Assembly: GCA_900312665.1 (NCBI GenBank)
Contig: ONZQ02000016.1
Location: 276,276-340,275, forward strand
DNA length: 64,000 nt
From: Cephalotrichum gorgonifer
Lineage: Eukaryota; Ascomycota; Sordariomycetes; Microascales; Microascaceae
Direction: 5' to 3'
Below the pieces are notes generated by a model. That model was given only the letters and a program-made list of their open reading frames with translations, searched no databases and was not told where the DNA came from. Of this stretch, positions 34,478 through 45,215 are shown one piece after another; position 1 is the stretch's first letter, and each line of letters opens with the position of its first letter. The position numbers and the translations under genes were made by a program.

Positions 34478-35509
34478 CTAGTATTTAAGGTCGGTGCTCT
34501 TCCATACATCCTCATAATGCCCGAGAACCTCGGTCAGCCCCTCAATGTGCCCCTTCAGCGCACCTCCACAGTCACTCCCAAGTGGCAGTCTTAATAACTT
34601 CTTCTTTCCCACGAAGTATCCCTCCCCAGCAACATACTCCCACATCCTCGCCGCCCCCGCGACCGGATCGCCAGGCTGCTTCCCATTGATAGTCTCAAAC
34701 GCTTTTCTCACCTCATGCACCGAGGTCCCCTCGTAAGCTGCCATCGCCAGCGCGACATTCCCGCCAGAGGCAGGGTTAGCAAGGAAAGCAGTCCTGAAAT
34801 AACCCGGCTCGACAATGACACAGTGGATCCCGAAAGGTGCTACCTCAGCGGCCAGCGACTCGGTCAAGCCCTCGATAGCAAACTTGGTGGCGCAGTAGAT
34901 CCCATTGGATAGGAATCCGAGGAAGCCACCGACCGATGAGAGGTTCATGATGATTCTGCTCTTTCGAGAGCGGAAGTGGGGGAGTGTAGCTCTGATGATA
35001 CGCAGTATGGCAAAGATGTTGATGTCGAATTGGGCCTTGACCTCGGCATCCCTAAGCGATCACCGGTGATATATCAGTATTCAGTTCCAGGTAAAGGAAG
35101 TAGTAGCCGCCCCCTCCCCCCCCTTTCTTTACTTCTCCCAAACCCCCCCGGTCTGCCTTGTGATCAACATAAGATAGCGGGAAGGAGGATTTGCCAAAGC
35201 TTACTCAGATTCTTCGATGGCACCTATGTACGCAAATCCTGTATTATTGACAAGGACGTCAATCTGACCAAAGGCATCAGCAGCAGTCTTTGTGTAATCG
35301 TTCATCTCCTCTTGCATCTACATAAGATCAAATCGAAGGACTTTGATATCAGGCCTGTGCAGACTTTCGGGCATCTTGGAGGGTGTCCGAACAGCCGCAA
35401 TCACACGATCGCCTTCCCCGAGGGCCTTGAGAGCCAGTTCCAGGCCAAGTCCGGTGTTTGCACTGCTGATATGCCATACCCGAGACGAAGCCATGGTATC
35501 AGAGTTCAA
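34478..35509 (-). pseudogene. Short-chain dehydrogenase with in-frame TAG
   Basis: Classical-type SDR. Exon 1 runs from ATG 35509 (or 35494, which gives the tighter N-terminus) to 35205 and exon 2 from 35051 to 34478; phase-2 junction GA|gtaagc ... gcttag|G. Without the stop it would be about 287 aa. Seen: cofactor motif SSANTGLGLELA, VLVNNTGFAYIGA, and active site NLSSVGGFLG with YCATKFA (Ser, YxxxK). A TAG at 35318-35320 interrupts exon 1, between KVLRFDL and QEEMNDYTK; no intron can remove it. A CAG-to-TAG change (CpA to TpA) would explain it. The rest of the frame is intact. Confidence 0.8.
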
Positions 35510-36708
35510 TGATGGTGCTTGTTGGTATTAGAGCAACGGAAGTATTCACTAGGTATAGTAGTTAGATATGTGCGTGAATCGTGGAAATAGCAATTGATAG
35601 GCAAGATAAATATGATACTGTCCCTACTATTTATCCTATTTACTTCGAGGGAGGGGTAATACGCTTATCTGCCTGACTGCATGATAGTCAGAAACGGAAG
35701 CCTACCCCGCTTTAAGCCTGAATACAGATCCGTTCGATTCCGAAGTACAGAACTCGTTTCATTGGTTAAGTGGCTTCCATACTCCCGTGCTAGTGGTGGT
35801 TGGATTGTATGATCATGCAAAATGTCAATAAGGTGGCTGGGATGTAGTGCCATGCCCTTTCCTCGCCATAATATTAGCCTAGAAGTTGCTCAAAACGGCC
35901 CCAAATATTATTCAGATAATGGTATTATGAAGGGGGGTTCGATAGGATAAGTGTGGTGTAGCACACATGCAAATGGCAGCACCCGTTTTTATATCCGAAA
36001 TCTCTACCCATCCCCCACGATCCGACAGTACGTCATGTCATATGTACAGTAGCTAGCGGACCTGGGAGAATCCACAGGACCTCCCTCTCGTACCTTGGCA
36101 TTTTACCCTCAATCTGCTACCAGTCAGTTACACGGTTGCTTCCAGACACGGTTCCTCAATCCCATCTTCGCGACAAAGCTATCAATTCCATCCCAGCTAC
36201 ACAGCACTGGCCATATCCTCATCTCCCTCCTCATCCAGCTCGGTGACCCTAGGGGGGGTTTCGGGGTTCCACAGTTGACGGCCAGGCTTCGGGGCTGTCG
36301 TCCCTGCAGCCTCTTGTCGACAGCCTGCGTTGTGGTCGCGCGCGTTGGCGCTCTGTACACTTCGTCTACATGCCTATACTACTCCTATATTGATGCCGGA
36401 GCGGCCTTGCACCCCGGTGGTGCTCCAGCTGTCATCTCTGTAGTTGCGCAGTACCGGAAGTGGCCATGATCTGGGGGTTTAGTCAGTATGGTTGGTTCTC
36501 TTGCCTTTCTTTCCCTGCTTCCATTCTCGGGTATACTATTCTTCTTCATTTATTCCATCTCCCACTCTTTGTTCCCTCTCTTTGGTTCTCCCCCAGTTTT
36601 TCTCTCATCCCCCCACCCCTTTCTCTCTCGCCTCCTCTGTAACTCCCTTTTCAAGCTCTTCTTTCCCAAAGGAACACGGGATAGGACAAACTGGAAATAA
36701 AAACTCAC
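35510..36708. other. No supported gene
   Basis: 1.2 kb between the SDR and the ATPase fragment. A 124-codon plus-strand frame (36095-36469) has no recognisable features. 36480-36670 is strongly pyrimidine-rich on the plus strand. The ATPase C-terminal exons expected here were not found. Confidence 0.45.
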
Positions 36709-37430
36709 AATCCAAACAATCTCAACCGGCGCAAGGGGGAACACAGACAGCCCGTGCCTATCCTTGAACACAAGTCCCACGAGTAGGGTCCCTGCCTGGG
36801 CGATGTTCTCAGCCAATACGTGCAGCACGAACTTCTGGATGTTGTCGAAGATGCGGCGGTCCTCCTCGATGGCGGCGACGATGGAGGCGAAGTTGTCATC
36901 GGTGAGGACAATGTCGGAGGCGTCCTTGGCAACGTCTGAGCCCGAGAGCCCCATGGCGATGCCGACGTCAGCGCGGCGGAGGGAGGGGGAGTCGTTGACA
37001 CCGTCACCGGTCTACCAAGGTTAGAAAGTTAGAATCATGCTCCCAGGAGGAACGGAAGAAATAAAGGAGAGAATACGAAAGCTCGCAGAAAAAGAAGAGA
37101 GAAGAAAAAATGGTCGCAGAAAGGAAGGGAAAAAGGATAGGGCGACCACTCACCATGGCGCAGAACCTCTTCCGTCGGTGGAGAGCCTCAATCATCCTGA
37201 CCTTCGTGCTCGGCGCACACCTTGCGATAACCAACGGCAGAACGGGAAGCTTGTCAACCTCGTTATCCAAGAGGGCGTCGAACTGCATAGCCGTCATGAC
37301 AATGGCGGCAGCCACATCCCTCGCGACGCGCTCCATGCGCGACGGCAGGATGCCCACCTCGATGGCGATGGCCTTGGCGGTCTCCGGGTGGTCGCCCGTC
37401 AGCATGTGCACCGAGATTCCTGCCTGGTGA
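36709..37430 (-). pseudogene. ENA-type P-ATPase fragment (Na+/K+ efflux)
   Basis: Two minus-strand exons, from about 37430 to 37154 and from 37011 to 36709, joined by an intron (ATG|gtgagt ... ggtag|ACC). They read HMLTGDHPETAKAIAIEVG, LPVLPLVIARCAPSTKVRM, then TGDGVNDSPSLRRADVGIAMG (hinge motif), DNFASIVAAIEEDRRIFDNI and the transmembrane start ENIAQAGTLLVGLVF, closely matching the fungal ENA sodium pumps. The N-terminal two thirds with the DKTGT phosphorylation site are missing: upstream of 37430 the frame meets TAG and homology ends. Exons after 36709 were not found either. A non-functional duplicate piece. Confidence 0.82.
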
Positions 37431-38018
37431 CACTATGTCGCGGGCGATGAAGCTCGAGACCCCGAGGCGGGCCAAGCGCTACCTGAGCTCCGCCGGATGC
37501 AAAACATCGCCATGGACTTTGCTGCCTTTAAAGTATTTTCTCCTCTTGCCCCCGAAATATTCGACCTCAAGAATTTACAGCAACTCTGGCTATCTCTTAC
37601 AGAGAAGCCAGAGCTATTCCACCCTACACCGGCTATAGAGCTTCAACGCCATTGCAACCTGCATCATTGTGATATACTACCGGGCACCTATAAATCATTG
37701 AGTTTGCCTTGGGTATGCGTGAATAGTGAGAATGTCTGCCTGATGTGCCGATGGCAAGCGGATATATTTCACTGCCGTGGACTTCACTATGACAACTTCA
37801 GACTCACATTTGACCCCGTTCTCCCATTACGTCCAACAAAAGAGGCGATACTCAACAGCAAGAGTCGGGCGATTATGTGGATCAGGGTTGCTGAGGAAAG
37901 GAATTGGGATAGCTTGGATCCTTTCCAGGTCGAGGATGACCCTTTACCCATAGAGGAAGCAGAATCAGAAGAGGCCTGTCTGACAGGAGGATTTAATTGT
38001 TCCCATATAATAAATTGA
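37431..38018 (+). pseudogene. 3' fragment of a fungal protein, possibly 2EXR-like
   Basis: A plus-strand frame is open from about 37431 with no proper start (VAGDEARDPEAGQALPELRR), then AMDFAAFKVFSPLAPEIFD, LKNLQQLWLSL, and an acidic tail to the stop at 38016-38018. The pattern of hydrophobic strands after a 'nonaligned LRR-like' layout recalls the C-terminal part of fungal 2EXR proteins; this is a weak assignment. It begins exactly where the ATPase fragment ends, on the opposite strand. Confidence 0.45.
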
Positions 38019-38966
38019 CTGTATTTGGTGTTGTTTGATTAGACTAGCCCCTGGAGCTCACGATGTACAACGCAAACATTCGGTAGTTGATCCATCACAA
38101 TCTTCAGTGGATCCATCGCCATCTTCAGACAGTCTAGATAAATTCTCGAGAAAGCGGGGCATCCCCCCTCGGTGCTTACAATTAGCATATTAGGGACGTC
38201 GATCCAATAATTCACAGAGCGTAGGCATTGACCCAATAAGAAATCGGCGATTGGACCCACAGTAAGTTGCGGGACCCGCAAGTTGGTGTGGGGCCTACCA
38301 GTGAGCGCTCTAGCCTACCCCTGGCTGCCCAAACCGCGAGCCATGTTGGTTTGGTTGACACGGCTCTGCGCGTGTCGCGAGTATCACGCATGGCCCGGCT
38401 CAAGCCTTCGGAAGCCGGCGGTCCTTGGTCGAAGAAGCGTCGGAACGAAACAGTCTCGATCGATCCCATTCCAATGGGTTCCATTAATTTCTCGAATGAA
38501 CATAGCAAGTGTGCCCATTGGTTCAGGAGGCGGTCTGGTTTTGGGCCGCAGGTTATGGGGGAAATGAAAAGGGGAATGAAGTAGTTCGACTTTCTGAAGC
38601 GACCAACGCACTCTCGGAGTACGTGATGATGGGTCTCCAGCATGGTCAAGCTGACACAGGGTCCATTTCACGTGACAAAATTTCGGTGAATCAGAAAACG
38701 GCATTCCCGGCAGCGGCACAAATATTAATTATCAGAACCGTATGACATAGACAGCCTTTGTGAACCACTGAAATTTGACGGAGTGTAATACACTTGTGAG
38801 CCTTTAAGGTTCAAGGACAATCGTCATATGGAGCGTGTCCATTTTCGGCCATTTAGCTGGAGCTACAAGGAACTGACGAGCTACGACCGGGCCTTCCGTG
38901 AGAGCATACTTGGTGTGGCTTCCAGAGCGAAGCTCCTCTGACCTACACAACGAATGGCAGGCTACA
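38019..38966. other. No supported gene
   Basis: About 950 bp. Overlapping frames on both strands (38212-38649) show no domain, intron signals or family motifs. Confidence 0.45.
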
Positions 38967-41110
38967 CTAATAGAAAATATTCTCGGCTGCCCGCATATCC
39001 CCCTGCATTCTCAAGTCCACTTTTATCGCTAACTGTATCCCATCGCCCGCACCCTTTGCATACCGCGGTCTCTTATTAGGCACAACGGCAGCAAGAGCTG
39101 GCCGCGGTAGTTCCCCTAGCTCCGCCTGTTCAAAGTCGATCAACATCACCCGCCCCATCTCGCCGTTCCACAGAACATTGACATCCCGCACATCTGTATA
39201 CACCATATGCAGCGCCCGTACAGCGTTGACCACACCTCGCTTGACCTTTACCCGATCAGACACTTCCACCTCATCTAGGCTGCTCCCACCATACAACAGA
39301 AACATGAAGTAGACCAAGTGCACAACATTCACCTTCACCTCGGATTTATAAGATTCGTAGTAGTAGGTCCGGCTGAGATCCCAGAGATCAACTGCACCAA
39401 GGAACACCAGGACACAGACACCCTGGAGCTCCCGGAGACATCTGTAGACACCAGCCTCATACTTCAGCTCCGGTATAAACCTGGCTGTGATCGCCTTACT
39501 GATAAATATATAGCTATAGTATAGTAGTATAACTTTGAACAGGACTCCTTGTACACCTTGCTTACCGAGATATATAATACTGTCATCTAATATCTGTAAG
39601 AGCTGCTTATAAAGAAAAGCAAGCCAGGATTTATAGGTTATAGGGTAGCACCGAGGATTATTTTTACCCCAGTGGAATACGATATTAGGGCATTCTCTGT
39701 CTAGGTCACCTCGGTTTACTAAACCCAGGAGACATTTCTGAGAGTAGTACTGATGATTTATAGATAAACAGCCTCAAGAAGATAAGCCCTCACCACTCTT
39801 CATATATAGACATTAGGCAAGTACTTATCGACTCCTTAACTAGGCTAGTATCAGAGTACCTGATATTCTGCCTCTACTATCATCAGACTCCAGCAACAGA
39901 TCTCTGCCAGAGAAATCAGCTTTATTATCTATACAGCCTATACACTCCTTGATCAAGTGGAATCTATACAGAGATCGATCGATACTACTATATATCATAA
40001 GCTCATATACTGGCAAATCTGGTAGCACAGTCTGCTTACTCAGCAGGATAGACTGTAGAATAGACTCCCAATCTTCCATCTACTACTTCAGATCCTCAGT
40101 CGCCCTCTGTTGATCAGCCTACCCATAATATAAATCAGAGTCGAAAGCCATAATAATGAATACTAATACCTGGCTAACAGCAGTATAGCAGAGAGGGCTA
40201 TCCCTATATACAGTAATCTCAGGACCAGGCTCAACAAGATAGTAGTAGAGCATCATATCTATCCAGTCGATCTTAAGAAAGATATATACCTCCCCCATCA
40301 TAAGATAGCTATATATCAGTCTGACCTGAATCATACAGTCAAATATCTAAGTAACCATAACTGCTACTAGCTTATCTATATAATACTAGAATATCACCTC
40401 TTTCTCTTCTGAGGGGGATATTATAGCTCAATTAACCACATCTTCGTAGATATTCATAGGGCAAAGCCCCAGCTAGAGGTAGGGCAGGGTGAGCTTATAG
40501 GGCAGTTTGTGCTCAATAAAGTAGGCTATCATTCATCCAGTTGAGTCCCTGTCGCCTCTGTAGGCGCAGATCTGATCTAGCCGAGGCTTCCTACTATCTG
40601 ATATCCTGAGCTATTCCGCCGATCCCTGGGCAGTACTACTTAGTACATTCATACAGTTTTCAAATACAATACCCCCACCGATATCGAACCCGATATCGAT
40701 CTCTTGAAGATACTCAACAATCAACCTCACCGGCTCCACCAGGAGATCGGGCATTATCATCTTCAGATCATCTTCATCGCCTACCTTCTTCTCAGCGATC
40801 ACCTCACCCTTTGTCCTCAGATAATACTAGCTCCTGAAGGCCCTGGTATCCTCTGGGAAGACAGAGAATACTGTCCCCAGTATAAGCCTCTGCTCTTCTA
40901 TATGACATGGCCAAGGCTGCATTTCCTGTGGGCATCGTCTGCCGGCCGGGCTGGTTAATGAGCCTTTCGATGTTATCCTCCTGTCTATTTCGATCTTGAA
41001 CTGTATGAAGATGAGCTCATGGTGGGCTTTGAGGTATTCGGATAATGTCGTGTTGCGTGTGTCCTCTTCGGCTCGCTGCTTCTCCTCGGCTCGCTGCTTC
41101 TCCTCTCATA
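38967..41110 (-). pseudogene. RIP-decayed fungal protein-kinase-like gene
   Basis: One minus-strand gene can be followed across the region in pieces. N-terminal: an EEKQRAEE coiled-coil repeat, LSEYLKAHHELIF, EEQRLILGTVFSVFPEDTR, a TAG in place of an expected codon, then VIAEKKVGDEDDLK and GFDIGGGIVFENCMNVL. Middle (40334-39840): MGEVYIFLKIDW, YYYLVEPGPEI, then MEDWESILQSIL. C-terminal (about 39520-38967): ELKYEAGVYRCLRELQG, FLGAVDLWDLSRTYYY, TDVRDVNVLWN and MLIDFEQAEL, equivalent to kinase catalytic-loop and DFG positions, here degenerate. I recognise the layout as a fungal-specific family that ends in a kinase-like domain. Many stops lie in the AT-rich middle. Confidence 0.68.
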
Positions 41111-41203
41111 TTCGTCACTCAATAATGCCCGAACAACGCTAGAGCCTTGGATTCCCATGGCGCCAACGACGACTATGGTTTGTTGCGACTGAGTGGATGA
41201 CAT
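41111..41203 (-). pseudogene. NmrA-like Rossmann N-terminus, fragment
   Basis: From ATG 41203: MSSTQSQQTIVVVGAMG then IQGSSVVRALLSDE, a GxxGxxG nucleotide-binding start typical of NmrA-like proteins. After about 30 codons similarity ends and the kinase-like remnant begins in another frame, so only the first strand-helix unit is left. Confidence 0.55.
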
Positions 41204-41939
41204 GTTGTTGGGACCTTGCGGCAAGGACGGGGATAGAGTATAGGACGAGGAGCGTGTCCGGTGAATTCTGGCTAACCTCAAGTACGGGACTCTTCTTGGC
41301 AGAATTTGGCTGATCCCGCAAAGGTTATTTATTATCTCTATGGATTAGTAACCACAGCCGGAGTTAGGAATGAGGAGTCGCGGGATTTATGGGAACCACG
41401 AACCACTCTAGGTGACTGACCAGTTGGCGCTAGAACATGTGTGGAGCAGTACGAACGTAAGCCTGCTTACGAGTCATGGCTCTGATTTCTAATCCCCGTA
41501 ACTCCTGCTAAAACGATAAAGAGAAAGACATATCTACCTAGCTGCCTATATTGCTCTTGCGCCTTCAAAAACGGTTGACCGCTGTTTTTGAACGATATAA
41601 CTCAAGCCAGCAACACTTGTTCACTGACCGGTTATTTGAGTTCGTACTGATACCCCTCACTCGAAGAAGTTGAACCCTATGAGCCAGCTGCATTTCAATA
41701 AAAACAGTTGTGATTTACCCTTCTATATGAAATATGAAAGACAACCTCGGACTGGAGACGAGGACCAAGCTACTTTCAACCTCCCTGCGAAACTGTTTGC
41801 AACGGCCTTATTCAGTACTAAACATGTTGGAGGTCGATGACTCAACTGTGGGGCCCAGAATAAAGAAGAAAGTCTGAACTGGCGGAGCTGGCTTTGCAGT
41901 TCCCTGTAAGATACTTTGGAAAGAAGAATTCTAAAAGAC
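41204..41939. other. No supported gene
   Basis: About 730 bp between an NmrA-like fragment and an aminoglycoside-phosphotransferase-like fragment. Nothing recognisable on either strand. Confidence 0.4.
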
Positions 41940-42190
41940 CGGCCAGATGAGGGTCCAAGAGCGAAAGTCGAAGTCAAAACATTGGACTACTTGGCGACCC
42001 ATACCAACATTCCCCGAAGGTTTTACGCGACTGGGTCGATCGAGATGGGCGGTACTTCGTTTTGAACGAACGCATAGGGGGTCAGACGCTGGAGGAGGCA
42101 TGGAATTCTTTGTCAGAATCTCAAAAAGTAGATGTTGCGGATCAAGTCGTGAAAGTGCGAAAGCAGCTTCGATCCGTCACGTCAACTTAG
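41940..42190 (+). pseudogene. Aminoglycoside-phosphotransferase-like fragment
   Basis: Two plus-strand frames make one APH-type segment: RAKVEVKTLDYLATHTNIP in the first, then KVLRDWVDRDGRYFVLNERI and GGQTLEEAWNSLSESQKVDV in the second, up to a stop at about 42188. They join if one C is added to the four-C run at 42012-42015. This is the middle of the N-lobe only; the nucleotide-binding start and catalytic loop (HxDxxxxN) are absent. Confidence 0.6.
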
Positions 42191-42677
42191 GGATAGACAA
42201 GCATAAGTAAGCCAATACCCGGGAAAGAAAGGGAAAAAATGACCATTTCCATATTACGGCACACGTAACGTTTGGTAAACTTTTCAAGGTGGAGTGATGG
42301 AATCGATGATCAACGCCCGCGCAAGCTCCTCATTCCAAAAGAGATCTTCACGGCGTTGCCGGAAATAGAGGTGGCCAACGTTGTCGGATTTACTGAGTAG
42401 AGCAGAAACTCGCCTAATTTTCGCTCTTTTCGGGTGGAGAGCATGAAGTTTCATATTTCCCGATCCAATACACGTATTTTCCGAATTTCCCGAATTTCCC
42501 GAAGCCGAAGTTCGGCCCTCTCCGGAGATAGAATGTCCGAGTGGATCTGGTGGAATGCGAGGGTATATAAATGAGACTGTCGACGCACTGCTTGATACTA
42601 TTCTACAGAAAAATCTCCCAAACTCAGTTATCTCAATCAAACACCGAAGATATCTTACTTCATTTCAAGTTACTATC
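42191..42677. promoter_or_regulatory. Promoter region of the FAD monooxygenase, with TATA box
   Basis: TATATAA at 42564-42570, 108 bp upstream of the chosen ATG. The preceding GAATTTCCC units at about 42483-42501 are directly repeated. The open frame extends through the TATA box, which argues for the later ATG as the true start. Confidence 0.6.
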
Positions 42678-44354
42678 ATGGCAAATCTCAAAGTTCTCAT
42701 CTGCGGCGCCGGTATTGGCGGCCAGGCACTCGGATTTTGGCTTTCGAAAATGAACTTCGATGTCACCGTCATTGAACGATTTCCGGGCCTACGAACGAAC
42801 GGACTGCAGCTGGATATTCGCCAGCCAGGCATCGAGGTCCTAAAGCGTATGGGGCTTGAAGAAGCATTCCGTGCCAAAACCGTTAAGGAACAGGGCTTGG
42901 AGTTCGTGGATCGTTCTGGAAAACGTTGGGCATACTTTCCGGCAAACCGAACCGGACAGGGTCTTCAGGGATTCACGACTGATTATGAATTCATGAGGAA
43001 GGATCTCTGTCAGCTCCTCCATGATTCGAGCAAGGGCCGTGTCAACTATCTATTCGGCACAACCATCAAAACCGTCGAACAGAAGGGTTCTGCCGTCAAC
43101 GTGACTTTCTCAGATGGCAAAGAGGATCAGTTTGATCTAGTTGTCGGTGCCGATGGCCAGGGGTCCCATACCCGACGAGCGATCCTCCAATCTGGCGCAG
43201 AGGACCCCATACACTCTCTGGGGGTCTACATTGCTTATTTTACCGTCGATCAGCCAGTGAAAAAAGGAGAAGAATACAGAGGTACTGTTTATGTTGGCAC
43301 CGGAAGACGATTCATATTCACTCGACGACACGAAGATTCCAAAATTCAAGCCTACCTGATGTGCAAAGCCCATCAGGACTCGATGGACCATATCCGGAAA
43401 GGTGACATCGAGAAAGAGAAGCAATTTTTCGTCAAAAAGTTCAAGGGTCTGGGGTGGATAAGCGACGAGATCCTCGACAAAATGTTAGCGACGGATGATT
43501 TCTACTGCGAACGCTTAGGCACTGTGAAGCTCGACGCATGGTCGAATGGCAGGATAGCTCTTGTTGGCGATGCTGCATATTGCCCGACTGCAAGTACGGG
43601 GATGGGGACCACTTCTAGTCTGGNNNNNNNNNNNNNNNNNNNNNNNNNNNNNNNNNNNNNNNNNNNNNNNNNNNNNNNNNNNNNNNNNNNNNNNNNNNNN
43701 NNNNNNNNNNNNNNNNNNNNNNNNNNNNNNNNNNNNNNNNNNNNNNNNNNNNNNNNNNNNNNNNNNNNNNNNNNNNNNNNNNNNNNNNNNNNNNNNNNNN
43801 NNNNNNNNNNNNNNNNNNNNNNNNNNNNNNNNNNNNNNNNNNNNNNNNNNNNNNNNNNNNNNNNNNNNNNNNNNNNNNNNNNNNNNNNNNNNNNNNNNNN
43901 NNNNNNNNNNNNNNNNNNNNNNNNNNNNNNNNNNNNNNNNNNNNNNNNNNNNNNNNNNNNNNNNNNNNNNNNNNNNNNNNNNNNNNNNNNNNNNNNNNNN
44001 NNNNNNNNNNNNNNNNNNNNNNNNNNNNNNNNNNNNNNNNNNNNNNNNNNNNNNNNNNNNNNNNNNNNNNNNNNNNNNNNNNNNNNNNNNNNNNNNNNNN
44101 NNNNNNNNNNNNNNNNNNNNNNNNNNNNNNNNNNNNNNNNNNNNNNNNNNNNNNNNNNNNNNNNNNNNNNNNNNNNNNNNNNNNNNNNNNNNNNNNNNNN
44201 NNNNNNNNNNNNNNNNNNNNNNNNNNNNNNNNNNNNNNNNNNNNNNNNNNNNNNNNNNNNNNNNNNNNNNNNNNNNNNNNNNNNNNNNNNNNNNNNNNNN
44301 NNNNNNCGGAATTGGAGCCTTCCAAGTTACGACCGGATGGTTGATTTACACTAG
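42678..44354 (+). CDS. FAD-dependent monooxygenase (PHBH fold), interrupted by N gap
   Basis: Flavin-dependent aromatic or secondary-metabolite hydroxylase. The ATG at 42678 gives MANLKVLICGAGIGGQALGF, the Rossmann GxGxxG, followed by an acidic strand end (VTVIER). Also seen: DLVVGADGQGSHTR (DG motif) and GRIALVGDAAYCPTAS (GD motif, FAD ribityl binding). About 315 residues are readable before the N run. Bases after the gap (44307-44354) stay in frame with a short tail, but continuity cannot be judged. Family length is about 400-430 aa; a gap of true length 683 bp would be long for the missing part, so an intron or another gene may lie inside. No introns seen before the gap. Confidence 0.85.
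   Translation: MANLKVLICGAGIGGQALGFWLSKMNFDVTVIERFPGLRTNGLQLDIRQPGIEVLKRMGLEEAFRAKTVKEQGLEFVDRSGKRWAYFPANRTGQGLQGFTTDYEFMRKDLCQLLHDSSKGRVNYLFGTTIKTVEQKGSAVNVTFSDGKEDQFDLVVGADGQGSHTRRAILQSGAEDPIHSLGVYIAYFTVDQPVKKGEEYRGTVYVGTGRRFIFTRRHEDSKIQAYLMCKAHQDSMDHIRKGDIEKEKQFFVKKFKGLGWISDEILDKMLATDDFYCERLGTVKLDAWSNGRIALVGDAAYCPTASTGMGTTSSLXXXXXXXXXXXXXXXXXXXXXXXXXXXXXXXXXXXXXXXXXXXXXXXXXXXXXXXXXXXXXXXXXXXXXXXXXXXXXXXXXXXXXXXXXXXXXXXXXXXXXXXXXXXXXXXXXXXXXXXXXXXXXXXXXXXXXXXXXXXXXXXXXXXXXXXXXXXXXXXXXXXXXXXXXXXXXXXXXXXXXXXXXXXXXXXXXXXXXXXXXXXXXXXXXXXXXXXXXXXXXXXXXXXXRNWSLPSYDRMVDLH
43624..44306. other. Assembly gap (683 N)
   Basis: Run of undetermined bases removing the 3' end of the monooxygenase and possibly more. 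ORFs across it are artefacts. Confidence 1.
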
Positions 44355-44633
44355 TCCGCTAGCCTTGGACTACAGTGGCGCTGCAAAAGTTTGGAACCCC
44401 CTTTCCCCGCCGCCTTCCTAATTAGGTCTCCGATTTCTTTACCGCTACTCCGCATTTAGTAGTAAAAACAACTGTCGGATAGAGGCAAATCGTGTATGGA
44501 CTAGTAAAATCAAGGAACCAATTGCCTAAGAGTTCTTCCGTGTGCATGATCGAGTTGAGCGATCCTACCAGTTCTTACGAAAGGCTAGTTGCATAGCCCA
44601 TACGTACGCACTCGGTCCTTGCCTGGCACGTCG

Positions 44634-45215
44634 AAAGCGCGGTGGCGGCGGGACCTCAAAACAGCCCATATCCTACCGCATTGGAGTTGGGCTGACCGTA
44701 CAGGGCTGGTGACCCCCGTACATGTTTTCTCCGCCGCCGACGAAGCTGAGCTCTTCCTTAACGGAAAGTCGGTTGGTAAAGTCAAGAAGGAGACATCCAA
44801 CTACCGTTTCCGATGGGATGATATTCAGTACGAGGCCGGCGAGCTGCATGTCGTGACCTATAAGAACGGTCAGGAGTGGGCGAACGATACAGTTCGCACG
44901 ACTGGCATAGCAGCGCAGCTGCGCCTAACGGCGGACCGCGCCGAGATCAAAGCTGATGGTTACGATCTATCTTTTTTGACGCTCGAGGTTGTCGATGAGA
45001 GGGGCGACGTCATCCCACAGGCTAACAACACCATCACCTTCTCCGTCTCGTCTGGGGAGGGCGAGATCATTGCTACCGATAACGGCGATCCGTACGACAT
45101 GGTTCCCTTCCCGTTTAAAGAACGCAAGGCTTTCAGCGGCATGGCACTGACAATTGTGCGCGCCGGGACGAAAGGCGCATGTCACCGTGACGGCGCAGTA
45201 AATTTATCCTTTTAG
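44634..45215 (+). pseudogene. C-terminal fragment of a GH2 beta-galactosidase
   Basis: Reads RWRRDLKTAHILPHWSW, then a DUF4982-like beta domain (TPVHVFSAADEAELFLNGKS) and an Ig-like C-terminal domain (LRLTADRAEIKADGYDLSF, VSSGEGEIIATDNGDPYD, FKERKAFSGMALTIVRA). This is the family's last about 190 residues. The sugar-binding, sandwich and TIM-barrel domains with the catalytic glutamates are missing. Near 45174 an extra G shifts the frame: the expected ending HVTVTAQ and stop (45201) lies in another frame. An orphan piece next to the N gap. Confidence 0.8.

Noticed and set aside
43561..44421. Frames spanning the N gap
   Set aside because: Created by undetermined bases.
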